DNA of 64,000 nt from Acidobacteriota bacterium (GTDB taxonomy: Bacteria; Acidobacteriota; Terriglobia; Terriglobales; Acidobacteriaceae): NCBI GenBank assembly GCA_023441255.1, contig JAEZPW010000062.1:1-64000 (forward strand), read 5' to 3'. The position numbers were made by a program, and so were the translations under genes. The notes beneath the pieces are model-generated. The model was not told where the DNA came from. It worked only from the letters and a program-made list of their open reading frames with translations, and did not search any database. This document shows positions 51,634-60,325 of the stretch, one piece after another; the stretch's first letter is position 1; the number at the start of each line of letters is the position of its first letter.

Positions 51634-53439
51634 ATGACCCGATCTCTGGTGGCGATCCTCTTGCTGAGCGCCGTGATTGCGGCAGCAGCACAGGACACAG
51701 GTGACACCTCAGCCAGCGTACATTCCAGCTTTCGGGTGAAATACGTCGCGAGCGACGTTGTCTATCTCGAGGCCGGACGCAACGCGGGCTTGGCCGAAGG
51801 GTCCGCACTTGTGATCAAGGGTGCGCTGCCCGCTGATGCAAAGACCCAGAGCAGCGACGGCGCGGACGCTTTCGTTGTCGTCGCTCAACTGAAGGTCGTA
51901 ACTGTCGCGGAGACTTCCGCAGTGTGTGAAGTGCTTTCGTCGACACGACCGATCGTAGCCGGCGACATTGCCTCGCTCACCGCCGAGGAGGTCACCAAGC
52001 TGATTGAGAAGAATGTCCTCAGCAATACACGGCGGTATCCGGCAGTTGTGAGCTTCACTGAAGGTGATCCGCTGGATGAAGATGTTCGCGACTTCGTGCC
52101 GCGGCCGCCCCTGCCCGAAGTCAACCGCGCCAGCGGACGTATCGGTTTCGATTACAGCGGTACGAGCAACCTTGGCCAGTTCGGCTCGTCAACACACCAA
52201 CTTGGTCTCGTCCTGCGTGCTGAAATCACCCGAATAAACGGCACATACTGGAACCTGAGCGGGCACTGGCGAGGCAGCCTGCGTGCCAGTTCGGCGGAAT
52301 CACAGACGCTGCAGGACCTGATGAACCGCACTTACCATCTCAGCTTCACGTATTCCAACCCGAAGTCGAAGTGGGTGGCCGGATTCGGTCGCATGTATCT
52401 ACCCTGGGCCGCTTCGCTGGAAACAATCGACGGTGGCTACGTCGGGCGAAAAGTGTCCAAGCGAGCGACAGCCGGCATCTTCGCAGGCTCGACGCCGGAC
52501 CCAACGTCATGGAGTTACGACCCCAATCGCCGCATCGCGGGCAGCTTCGTCAACTTCGATGGCGGGTCGTTCGACCATGTGAAATACAGCAGCACCGTGG
52601 GCTTTGGCGTCAGTATGACGCGGTTTCAGATCGACCGTCCTTTCTTCTTTGCCGATAACACGATCTCGTACAAGCGAGACTTCACGCTCTTCCACTCGTT
52701 CCAGATCGACCGTCCCAAGACGGACCCGTCCCAGGCCGCGGTCGGCGCAGGCCTGAGCCGCAGCTTCCTGAGCATGCGCTTCCAGGTGCATCCGCGCGTC
52801 TCGCTCGACCTGAATCACAGCTACTTCAGGGACGTGCCCACATTCGACCCGCAACTCGTCGGTACCGGACTGCTGGACAAGTACCTGTTTCAGGGGATCA
52901 GCGGGGGCGTTCGAGTGCAACTGCCGCGTCGTGTGACGTTCTACAACAACCTTGGCCGCAGCAGCACTAATCGCGATACGCGAAGTTCGTGGAACACGAT
53001 GTATGGGGTGACCGTTGGCCGCATCTGGCGTACCGGGGTCGACGCCGACGTTCGTTACTCGCGCTTTAACAGTTCGTTTACGACGGGCTCCTACCGTTCG
53101 CTCTCGCTCTCGCGAAATTTCGGAGACGGTCTGCGCGCGGAAGCCCAGTTTGGCAAACAGTCGTTCATCTCATCGCTTTCCCGCGACAATGGCTCGCATT
53201 TCATCAACATGCGTGCGGACGTCAATCTGCGCGCGCACTACTTCTTCGAATCCGGCTTCACCATCCAGCGCGGCCGCGTTCAGAGCTACAACCAGTGGTA
53301 TACGACTTTTGGGTACCGGTTCGACAATCGTTCGCACAGAAAGGAGCAGGCCGCCAATGCAGCAGATTCAGCAGCGCAGGGTGCTGCGGCTATCGCCAAT
53401 GCAAACGCTGCGCCGCAGCGGACGGCCGCAAGCAACTGA
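51634..53439 (+). CDS. Predicted outer-membrane beta-barrel of the cytochrome operon
   Basis: This 601-residue exported protein has the signal MTRSLVAILLLSAVIAAAAQ and a periplasmic alpha/beta N-domain of about 150 residues (VKYVASDVVYLEAGRNAGLAEGSALVIKG, resembling domains that bind envelope ligands). Alternating strands then run to the end (RIGFDYSGTSNLGQFG, WVAGFGRMYLPWAAS, YLFQGISGGVRVQLP, WYTTFGYRFDNRS). It lacks the MtrB N-terminal CxxC and cannot be called MtrB from sequence alone. Position directly after two multihaem cytochromes suggests the sheath of a porin-cytochrome conduit. A low-complexity Ala/Asn tail follows the barrel. Start 51634 lies 2 bp after the previous stop. Confidence 0.75.
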   Translation: MTRSLVAILLLSAVIAAAAQDTGDTSASVHSSFRVKYVASDVVYLEAGRNAGLAEGSALVIKGALPADAKTQSSDGADAFVVVAQLKVVTVAETSAVCEVLSSTRPIVAGDIASLTAEEVTKLIEKNVLSNTRRYPAVVSFTEGDPLDEDVRDFVPRPPLPEVNRASGRIGFDYSGTSNLGQFGSSTHQLGLVLRAEITRINGTYWNLSGHWRGSLRASSAESQTLQDLMNRTYHLSFTYSNPKSKWVAGFGRMYLPWAASLETIDGGYVGRKVSKRATAGIFAGSTPDPTSWSYDPNRRIAGSFVNFDGGSFDHVKYSSTVGFGVSMTRFQIDRPFFFADNTISYKRDFTLFHSFQIDRPKTDPSQAAVGAGLSRSFLSMRFQVHPRVSLDLNHSYFRDVPTFDPQLVGTGLLDKYLFQGISGGVRVQLPRRVTFYNNLGRSSTNRDTRSSWNTMYGVTVGRIWRTGVDADVRYSRFNSSFTTGSYRSLSLSRNFGDGLRAEAQFGKQSFISSLSRDNGSHFINMRADVNLRAHYFFESGFTIQRGRVQSYNQWYTTFGYRFDNRSHRKEQAANAADSAAQGAAAIANANAAPQRTAASN

Positions 53440-53446
53440 TCGAGCC

Positions 53447-54349
53447 ATGAACACCGCGTCGGAAAGAAAATACGTCTGGAGAAATCGGCTGATCGCAGTG
53501 CTGCTGGTACTCTTCTGCCAGACGTTCGCTCATGCTGAAGACGTCACGTCTCTGCTGAACCGAACGACGCGGCAGGTCAGCAGCTTCCTGGAGCAGGTTT
53601 CTGACGTTCGTTGCACGGAGCGGGTGTCGCAGGTCAAATTCAATGCCAGGAACACACGGCCCGAAATTGAATACGACTCCACGTACGACTACCTCATTCT
53701 TCTGCAGGGTACCGGAGACGACCTCCTGCTGAATGAGTCACGCCTCGAGGACAAGAACGACAAGCCGTCCAAACGCAATTCTCCTTTATTGATAACGAAC
53801 GGCTTTTCCACGCTGTTCCTAATATTCCACCCGTACTACCGAAACAGCTTCAGGTTTGAGGCGTTGCCTGCCGATGTCATCGGTGGAGAGCAGTTCTCGC
53901 GCCTGCGGTTTACGCACATTCCCGGTACGCGTACTCCAGCGGCGCTCGCGGTCCGTGGGCGGGAGTATCCGCTTGAACTCGCAGGGATCGCGTGGATCGA
54001 TACGGCGACAGGCATGATCGCCCGTATCGAGACGTCGCTCGCGAATGATATGCAGGATGCCGGCTTGCGCTCTCTTAAGGCGGAGGTAGACTACGCACCG
54101 ATGCAACTACCCGGTTGGGACCGCGCGTACCGTTTCCCATCTGTCGCAACGGTTGAAGTCGAATCGCTCCGGCAGCACTGGCGAAACGTCCACCGCTTCA
54201 CTAACTATCAGCGTTTCATGGTGGACACGCAAACAACAATTGCTGACGCATCGGGTAACAATGCGGCCGCATTCGGGGAGGGCTCATCCTTGCCTAACAA
54301 AACTGCAACCGTGCCCGACACTGGCAAACGGTCACACAAGAAGCCATGA
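53447..54349 (+). CDS. Exported protein of unknown function
   Basis: This 300-residue protein has a signal peptide (NRLIAVLLVLFCQTFAHAE). The body starts DVTSLLNRTTRQVSSFLEQVSDVRCTERV and is rich in beta strands (EYDSTYDYLILLQGTGDDLLLNESRL, YPLELAGIAWIDTATGMIARIETSLAN), with a low-complexity tail. There is no haem motif or metal site. I do not recognise the family. It overlaps the cytochrome b gene by 4 bp and lies 7 bp after the barrel gene, so it is part of the same transcript and probably a periplasmic or outer-membrane accessory factor of the conduit. Confidence 0.7.
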   Translation: MNTASERKYVWRNRLIAVLLVLFCQTFAHAEDVTSLLNRTTRQVSSFLEQVSDVRCTERVSQVKFNARNTRPEIEYDSTYDYLILLQGTGDDLLLNESRLEDKNDKPSKRNSPLLITNGFSTLFLIFHPYYRNSFRFEALPADVIGGEQFSRLRFTHIPGTRTPAALAVRGREYPLELAGIAWIDTATGMIARIETSLANDMQDAGLRSLKAEVDYAPMQLPGWDRAYRFPSVATVEVESLRQHWRNVHRFTNYQRFMVDTQTTIADASGNNAAAFGEGSSLPNKTATVPDTGKRSHKKP

Positions 54350-55287
54350 GTGCGCCTCTCACACTGACGAACTATAGTGCGCTGGCGGTTGATCCAGAAC
54401 GGGCGCATCGCCGGCGCGTGTATGTCTGCGCGGCCGTAGCAATCGCCCTGGTGCTTGCACTTGCCGCATACGGGTTTGATTACTACCTGTTAAGTGCCGC
54501 CGACCGCCCATTCTCGCCCAAGCACCACCTGCTAAAGCCGAGCGGAGTTATTGGGATCAAACTCGGCATGCTGGGGCTTGGGCTATTCCTGCTGATTTTT
54601 CTTTACGCACTGCGTAAACGGATCGGTTGGCTTGCGCGCCGCGGCAAGGCCCGCCACTGGCTCGACTTCCATGTGATCGCGGGACTCACCGCGCCGGTCA
54701 TCATCGCTTTCCATGCGTCGTTCAAGTTCCAGGGCATTGCCGGCATGGCGTTCTGGATCATGTTTGCTGTCGCGGTTAGTGGCGTGGTGGGGCGCTACAT
54801 TTACGCGCAGATTCCACGCTCGCTTAACTCGGCGGAGTTGTCACTGAAAGAGCTGGAGGGAATGGAAGCTGACCTCGGCCGCGAACTGGAGCACCAACAT
54901 CTCGTTCCTGCTGAATATCTGGAGCCCATGATGCGGATGCCGACCGCGGCCGATGTTCGCAACATGGCGGCCTATCGGGCCATGCTGCACATGCTTGCGC
55001 TGGATGCCGCTCGCCCACTGCATATCGCGCGGCTGCGAATTCGCGTGCTCGGTTTTGGCGCCACCGTGGCGTGCCTCGGCGGGCTGCTGCGTTCATCAAA
55101 TGCCGAACTTGAACGCGCTATCGCGGCGGCGCGCCGGAAGTCGGCTCTGTCGAAGCGCATCGTATTCCTGTCACGTACGCAGCAGGTCTTTCATTTATGG
55201 CACGTGGTTCACCGGCCGTTCAGTTATTCGTTTGCTGTGCTGGCGGCCATCCACATCATCGTCGTAATTTCGCTGGGGTTCCTCTGA
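54346..55287 (+). CDS. b-type cytochrome membrane subunit
   Basis: This 313-residue membrane protein has helices near 25-45, 68-88, 108-125, 130-150, and 285-313. Histidines sit in a pattern suited to b-haem ligation across two helices: HWLDFHVIAGLTAPVIIAFHAS and FHLWHVVHRPFSYSFAVLAAIHIIV. The loop between (about 150-250) is hydrophilic and helical. It likely moves electrons between the quinone pool or the cytoplasmic oxidoreductase encoded next and periplasmic haems. It overlaps the preceding gene (ATGA) and is 4 bp from the next. It resembles ferric-reductase or cytochrome b561-like anchors but no exact family is claimed. Confidence 0.78.
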   Translation: MSAPLTLTNYSALAVDPERAHRRRVYVCAAVAIALVLALAAYGFDYYLLSAADRPFSPKHHLLKPSGVIGIKLGMLGLGLFLLIFLYALRKRIGWLARRGKARHWLDFHVIAGLTAPVIIAFHASFKFQGIAGMAFWIMFAVAVSGVVGRYIYAQIPRSLNSAELSLKELEGMEADLGRELEHQHLVPAEYLEPMMRMPTAADVRNMAAYRAMLHMLALDAARPLHIARLRIRVLGFGATVACLGGLLRSSNAELERAIAAARRKSALSKRIVFLSRTQQVFHLWHVVHRPFSYSFAVLAAIHIIVVISLGFL

Positions 55288-55291
55288 TCGC

Positions 55292-56854
55292 ATGGATACG
55301 CTGCTGACATTCCTGCTCGCAGGCGCCATTACGCTGTTCTTCGTGCGCGGGTACTTGAAGAAGCTGACGGCCTCGAAAGGAGGATCAGCCAAAGCGGCCA
55401 GTCCGAAGGAGCGGCGCCCGTGCCCGCGGTGCGGCCAATCCATGGAGAAGGGAACCTCGTTCTGCCCACATTGCGGCGCGGCAATGGCCATGTGGACGGT
55501 CCATCTCACTTCCGAGCAGAAGCCCGCGGCCACGCCAGCGACCGAGCCGGGCGGTAAGGCAAAGCCAGTTATTAATGCCTCGATGTGCATTGGGTGTGGC
55601 AGTTGTGTGCACGAATGTCCCGAGACCGGGACCCTGGAGCTAAGTAACGGGAAAGCAATTCTTGCCCATCCCGAACGCTGCACTGGTCATGCAAAGTGCG
55701 CCGAGGTCTGTCCTACGCAGGCGATCACGCTCTCCTTCGACGGCGTGCTGCAGACCATGCGTGTTCCGCTCGTGAAGGAAAACTTTGAAACCAATATTCC
55801 CGGTGTGTTCATCGTTGGCGAACTGTGCGGCATGGGCCTGATCAAGACGGCGATCAACGAGGGCAAACTTGTGATAGACCACCTTCGGCGCCGCACGCGT
55901 CAGGGGACTGCTGCAGCCGTCGCGGAAGAACAGGTTGTCGTCCCTGGTGGAAGTGACGCCGGGGAGTCGAATGCGTCCGACGGTAATCCCACGGCCCAGG
56001 AAGAGTTTCATGATGTCGCGATCGTGGGCTCCGGCCCCGCCGGGCTGAGCGCCTCGTTGACAGCGCACCAGTACGGGATGAAGTACGTGACACTCGAACA
56101 GGGCGAGATCGCGGCCACGATTCGGCAGTACCCACGTCAGAAATTCCTGATGGCCGAACCGCTCGAAATCCCGCTCTACGGCGCACTTTACGTCGGCGAC
56201 GGCAGCAAGGAGGCACTGCTGTCAGTGTGGGAGACGATCATCCAAAACACCGGGGTTAAGATCCGCACGAACGAGAAGGTCGAATCCATTCACAGGATTG
56301 ACGGCGGATTTTATGTAGTCACCCCGCGAGGGGGTTATAAAGCGCGCAATGTAGTGCTCGCCATGGGCAAGCGCGGCAGCCCGCGCCGACTCGCGGTTGA
56401 AGGTGAGGACCTCGCCAAAGTCTCCTACCGGCTGATCGAAGCCGATTCCTACGAAGAGAAAGATCTGCTCGTCGTGGGTGGGGGCGATTCCGCAATCGAA
56501 GCCGCGCTGGCGCTCAGCCGGTCCGGGAAGAACCGTGTAGCCCTATGCCATCGAGGGTCGAACTTTGCGCGCGCCCGCGAACGCAACCGCGAACAGTTGG
56601 AAAGAGCTAGGGCGGAGGGCCGCATAAGGGTCCTGCTGCATACGCAGGTGCAACGGGTCGCGTCAACGTTCGTGATGCTGAAGACGCAATTGGATGCGTC
56701 CAGCGGCGACCAGTACACGTTCCTGCCCAACGATTACACCTTCGTCCTGATCGGTGGCGAGTCGCCGGAGGACTTCCTCCGAAAAGTCGGAATAGAAATC
56801 GTGGAGAAGGCGCTGGGTCCGCAATATATCCCGGGTGAACCTGTCCCCGCGTAG
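55292..56854 (+). CDS. Fe-S / FAD NAD(P)-dependent oxidoreductase with permuted domain order
   Basis: This 520-residue protein has an N-terminal helix (LLTFLLAGAITLFFVRGYL), a zinc-ribbon (CPRCG, CPHCG at 44-62) and two ferredoxin motifs (CIGCGSCVHEC at 99, CTGHAKCAEVC at 130). Next comes a segment that normally ends thioredoxin-reductase-like folds (ETNIPGVFIVGELCGMGLIKTAINEG, residues 166-191). The usual beginning follows (VAIVGSGPAGLSASL at 242) with a central NAD(P) motif (LLVVGGGDSAIEAALAL), and the chain ends at FVLIGGESPEDFLRKVGIEI without the terminal FAD motif. The FAD-closing segment is thus moved in front of the FAD-opening one. It should bring NAD(P)H electrons to the membrane cytochrome b. 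Last gene of the operon. Confidence 0.85.
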   Translation: MDTLLTFLLAGAITLFFVRGYLKKLTASKGGSAKAASPKERRPCPRCGQSMEKGTSFCPHCGAAMAMWTVHLTSEQKPAATPATEPGGKAKPVINASMCIGCGSCVHECPETGTLELSNGKAILAHPERCTGHAKCAEVCPTQAITLSFDGVLQTMRVPLVKENFETNIPGVFIVGELCGMGLIKTAINEGKLVIDHLRRRTRQGTAAAVAEEQVVVPGGSDAGESNASDGNPTAQEEFHDVAIVGSGPAGLSASLTAHQYGMKYVTLEQGEIAATIRQYPRQKFLMAEPLEIPLYGALYVGDGSKEALLSVWETIIQNTGVKIRTNEKVESIHRIDGGFYVVTPRGGYKARNVVLAMGKRGSPRRLAVEGEDLAKVSYRLIEADSYEEKDLLVVGGGDSAIEAALALSRSGKNRVALCHRGSNFARARERNREQLERARAEGRIRVLLHTQVQRVASTFVMLKTQLDASSGDQYTFLPNDYTFVLIGGESPEDFLRKVGIEIVEKALGPQYIPGEPVPA

Positions 56855-56955
56855 GCTACGCCGGAACGAGTTGGCGGGCGTCGATCGTCTTTGGGGTCGT
56901 GTAAGCGCTTTGAGGTGAAAAGGCGGAGCCGCGGTTTTGAGAAACCGAAGCCGAT

Positions 56956-58848
56956 CTATGTGATACGGCTGCCAACCTGAAATACCATCAGAGCTGCCAC
57001 ATAGGCGAGGCCCGTCATGTAGGCAAACTGGAGGACCGGCCATTTCCAGCTGTTAGTCTCGCGCCGGACCACCGCCATGGTGGACATACACTGCATGGCG
57101 AAGGCGAAGAAGACCAGGAGCGCGACCGCGGCAGCAGGTGTCATCTCGTGCCGCAACGCTTCCTGCAGGTCCATCGCGTGTGATTCGGGATCAACTCCAT
57201 ACAGTGTTCCCAAGGTCGCGATGATGACCTCTCGGGCGGCAGTTGATGATACCAGCCCCACACCGATCTTCCAGTTAAAGCCGAGCGGACGGATGACAGG
57301 TTCGATGGTGTGGCCCACGGTGGCGACGACACTGTCCTGAATCTCAGGCGGCCTTCCGTGATGCAGCGGCAGGTTGGTCAGCGCCCAAAGCACGAGAGAT
57401 ACGGCGAGAATAACGGTTCCCGCTCGCATGAGGAATGCCTTACTTCGGTCCACCAACCGTAGTCCAAGCCCGCGCAGCGTCGGCCACCGGTACGGGGGCA
57501 TCTCCATCATGAAAGGCGATTCCTTGCTTTTGAGCACGCTGGACTTGAGCACGAGTGCGGTCACCACGGCCATGACGAAGCCCAACAAATAGAGCCCCAA
57601 CATCGCAGCGGCACGCGTTCCGAAGAAGATGCCCAACAGGGGACGATTGGGGATGAACGCCGCTATGAACATGGTGTACACGGGAAGCCGGGCGGAACAC
57701 GTCATGAACGGCGCGATCATGATGGTCGCGATGCGGTCGCGCTTACTCTCGATGGTGCGAGTGGCCATTATGGCCGGAACCGCACAGCCGTACGCGGACA
57801 GAAGCGGAATGAAACACTTTCCATTCAATCCAACGCGAGCCATGGTCTTGTCAGCAATGACCGCCGCACGGGCAAGGTAGCCTGAATCTTCCAGAATGCC
57901 GATGACAAGGAACAACAAAAGTATCTGCGGTAAGAAGACGAGTACTGAGCCGACGCCCTTCCAGATACCATTAATGAGTAGCGACTCCAGCCACCCAAAG
58001 GGCATCAGTGCACCCAATCGGGCTCCACTGAAATCAAGGATGGCCTGAAAAGCATCTGAAAGCGGTTGCCCGACGAAAAATATCGCCTGAAAAACCCCAA
58101 CGATAACGACGGCGAAGATGACGGGTCCCCAGTTCCGGTGCAGAAAAACGGAGTCCAGACGTTGCGTCCACTTCGGTGTTGTGCCCCGGCTGTAGGCCGC
58201 GTTCGTACTGACTGTTATGGCCCAGTCGCGACAGTCACGCGTGTTTCCCAGCACCGGCAGATCCAGTGGCGACGGCGAGCTGTGTGTGGCGGAAACGAAT
58301 CGCGTTATGGCTTCGAATCCCTGCCCTGTTACCGCGCTTGCCATGGCGACCGGAGTACCGAGTTGGCGCGCCAGTGCCAGTACGTCGAGCGTGCCGCCCT
58401 GTTTTCGTAACTCGTCCGCCATGTTGAGCACGACCAGGGTCGGCAAACCCAAACCGATGACACGCGCGGCGAGCACGAGGTGCCGGTTCAGGTTCGTCGA
58501 GTCGAGAACGAGAATGACTGCGTCGGGACGGCGCATACCATCCATCTCGCCTTTAAGGACGTCGACAGTGACTCTCTCGTCTTCGGACTTCGGCGTCAGG
58601 CTGTAAATTCCCGGGAGGTCGATCAGTGCGACCTCACTGCCGTGTGAGTCCTTGATATACCCCGTGTGGTGTTCGACGGTCACTCCTGGGAAATTGCCTA
58701 CACGCTGCCGCAGCCCCGTGAGTCGATTGAATAAGGTGGTCTTTCCGGCGTTGGGCGGACCTACGACCGCAATCGTCCGGGAGGCACTACCTGCATTACC
58801 GGAAGAAGTTGAATGGCAGGATCCGGAGGCAATGGCCGACACACCCAT
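56956..58848 (-). CDS. feoB: Ferrous iron transporter B
   Basis: This 630-residue GTP-gated Fe2+ uptake protein has an N-terminal G domain with G1 GPPNAGKTTLFN, G2/G-switch NFPGVTVEHHTG, G3 DLPG and G4 NMAD. The membrane domain carries the Gate motifs (LVIGILEDSGYLARAAV, SAYGCAVPAIMATR, STAAREVIIATLGTLYG). It is shorter than E. coli FeoB (773) mainly in loops and the C-terminus. The ATG at 58848 overlaps the feoA stop (TGATG). It converges on the cytochrome operon. Iron supply fits the high haem and Fe-S demand of the neighbouring genes. Confidence 0.95.
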   Translation of the reverse strand: MGVSAIASGSCHSTSSGNAGSASRTIAVVGPPNAGKTTLFNRLTGLRQRVGNFPGVTVEHHTGYIKDSHGSEVALIDLPGIYSLTPKSEDERVTVDVLKGEMDGMRRPDAVILVLDSTNLNRHLVLAARVIGLGLPTLVVLNMADELRKQGGTLDVLALARQLGTPVAMASAVTGQGFEAITRFVSATHSSPSPLDLPVLGNTRDCRDWAITVSTNAAYSRGTTPKWTQRLDSVFLHRNWGPVIFAVVIVGVFQAIFFVGQPLSDAFQAILDFSGARLGALMPFGWLESLLINGIWKGVGSVLVFLPQILLLFLVIGILEDSGYLARAAVIADKTMARVGLNGKCFIPLLSAYGCAVPAIMATRTIESKRDRIATIMIAPFMTCSARLPVYTMFIAAFIPNRPLLGIFFGTRAAAMLGLYLLGFVMAVVTALVLKSSVLKSKESPFMMEMPPYRWPTLRGLGLRLVDRSKAFLMRAGTVILAVSLVLWALTNLPLHHGRPPEIQDSVVATVGHTIEPVIRPLGFNWKIGVGLVSSTAAREVIIATLGTLYGVDPESHAMDLQEALRHEMTPAAAVALLVFFAFAMQCMSTMAVVRRETNSWKWPVLQFAYMTGLAYVAALMVFQVGSRIT

Positions 58849-59324
58849 CAGTCGGCACTCGCTTCCTGTCTAAGAGGGATAGCCGCCTCGGGGATGCGAC
58901 GATCAGTCGAAGTCATGGTAAGGTGCGCCGGTTCAGCGGCGGTCTGAAGGGCAGGCGCCACCGCGATGAATTTCGCCAGTTCACCCCGCAGCGCCACTTC
59001 GGCGCCGTCCACACGGTAAACGCGCGGATCTCCGCCGGGTCCACTCTGGGCGACAGTGACTTCCAGTCCGGGGACAAATCCCAGGTTCATCAACTGTTCG
59101 GCCACATTTTCCGGCAGGTTAAACTCGGCCAGCACACCCCGGCCGCCCACTTCCATGTCGGACAGGGCGGCGTAAACGGGGCCGAACGCCAACGGAGCAC
59201 CCGCGACATCCGAACCGGGCGGTTGCGAAAGAGAAGGCTGCAGCGGTTGCTGCGCAGAGGCCCGAGAGTGCTTGCGAGTTCGTTTTCGTCCGAAGTTGAA
59301 AATCATTTTCAAGACCAAGTACAT
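58848..59324 (-). CDS. feoA: FeoA-domain protein
   Basis: This 158-residue small protein has an SH3-like FeoA domain at about 60-120 (GGRGVLAEFNLPENVAEQLMNLGFVPGLEVTVAQSGPGGDPRVYRVDGAEVALRGELAKFI). It carries a basic N-terminal extension of about 50 residues and a C-terminal tail not found in minimal FeoA. It supports FeoB-mediated Fe2+ uptake. Start 59324 has AAGGGG 4 nt upstream; an internal ATG at 59306 is less likely. It is first gene of feoAB. Confidence 0.9.
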   Translation of the reverse strand: MYLVLKMIFNFGRKRTRKHSRASAQQPLQPSLSQPPGSDVAGAPLAFGPVYAALSDMEVGGRGVLAEFNLPENVAEQLMNLGFVPGLEVTVAQSGPGGDPRVYRVDGAEVALRGELAKFIAVAPALQTAAEPAHLTMTSTDRRIPEAAIPLRQEASAD

Positions 59325-59447
59325 TCTACCCCTTCCCGCAGCGCCGTCAATGTACTTTAGTCACAGCTTTTCGTGATGTCCGAACAGAGCTGGAACGGAC
59401 ATCCGTCCCAAGGGACTGATTTAAGACAGGTATTTTGCGCTATACTC

Positions 59448-59469
59448 CGCTCGAACGAGCGTTCGAGCG
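59448..59469. promoter_or_regulatory. Perfect palindrome over the promoter of the zinc-ribbon gene
   Basis: CGCTCGAAC-GAGC-GTTCGAGCG, 9-bp arms, begins 1 bp after a good -10-like TATACT (59441-59446) and so would cover the transcription start. This is where repressor operators sit. It lies between divergent feoA and the zinc-ribbon gene; it does not resemble a Fur box. Confidence 0.45.
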
Positions 59470-59500
59470 CTGACGATAGTCGCTCCCGAAGAGGTGATGC

Positions 59501-60235
59501 ATGGCTTTCTGTACAGGATGTGGCGCCCGCATTGAAGATACGGCCAAGTTCTGCCCCGCGTGCGGCACGCGTGTGCCGGAAGCGGTTGCGACGGGGGCCC
59601 AAACCCCGGCAGGCGGCACAAGTCCGTCTACGGCAGGGACGGCGGCGAGCACAGCGGCCACACGTACACCGGCCCTCGCAGCAGCGCCGGCGGGCGCAGT
59701 ACAACCGGTACCCGCACCCGGGGGCGGGGCCAGCGCGGTCAAGGTAATCATTATTATCGCGGTGATTGTGGTGGGTCTTGCGTTGCTCGCCTTTGCCGGC
59801 GTTTTCTGGGCGGGTTACAAGCTGAAGAAGGCCATCCGGGTGGAGCAGAGGGGGGAGAACGCGACCGTTTCGACACCCTGGGGCAAGGTAACCAGCAATG
59901 AGGATTCGGCGAAGGTGGCCAGGGAAATGGGCTTCGAGGTATACCCCGGGGCCAGGCCACTGCCCGGCGCGAGCGCGGTAGCTTTCGGCGGGAGCACGGT
60001 GGGGTCAGCGGAATTTGAGACGGACGACGCGATCGAAAAAGTCGGGAAGTTCTACAGTTCGCGGTACCCGAAGTCGACCGTCAACACCGCCGACGAAAAT
60101 CAGCAGACGATCATGGCATCGACGGACAGGGGCATGGTCACGATCGTGCTTGAAAAGCAGGGTAACGGAACCAAGATCTCACTGTCGCGAATTGGGGGAA
60201 AAGGGGAACCGCAACGCGGAGACGAGAGCCAGTGA
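59501..60235 (+). CDS. Zinc-ribbon single-pass membrane protein of unknown function
   Basis: This 244-residue protein has an N-terminal zinc-ribbon (CTGCG and CPACG, residues 4-22), an Ala/Thr/Pro-rich linker of about 60 residues, one membrane helix (VIIIIAVIVVGLALLAFAGVFWAGY) and an extracytoplasmic domain of about 130 residues (EMGFEVYPGARPLPGASAVAF, AIEKVGKFYSSRYP, TIVLEKQGNGTKISLSR). The ribosome site GAGGTGATGC precedes the ATG. Such zinc-ribbon plus soluble-domain proteins are common in Acidobacteria; no function is assigned. Palindromic operator-like DNA lies just upstream. Confidence 0.75.
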   Translation: MAFCTGCGARIEDTAKFCPACGTRVPEAVATGAQTPAGGTSPSTAGTAASTAATRTPALAAAPAGAVQPVPAPGGGASAVKVIIIIAVIVVGLALLAFAGVFWAGYKLKKAIRVEQRGENATVSTPWGKVTSNEDSAKVAREMGFEVYPGARPLPGASAVAFGGSTVGSAEFETDDAIEKVGKFYSSRYPKSTVNTADENQQTIMASTDRGMVTIVLEKQGNGTKISLSRIGGKGEPQRGDESQ

Positions 60236-60325
60236 GCGTCGGTCGGATGGTCTTGACAATTTAAACATCCACACTCTCCTCATCGTCATCAGAGTCACGG
60301 AAGTCAGCATTTCTTCTTCTGCAGA
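60236..60325. other. Spacer before the tRNA-like element
   Basis: No gene is seen. A TTGACA hexamer at 60253-60258 could be a -35 element for the tRNA-like sequence starting at 60326, but no good -10 follows at 17 bp. The space 60401-60627 after the element also holds no gene. Confidence 0.35.

Noticed and set aside
51634..53439. MtrB homologue
   Set aside because: Position and barrel-like strands fit, but the N-terminal CxxC and recognisable MtrB segments are absent, so only a generic barrel is claimed.
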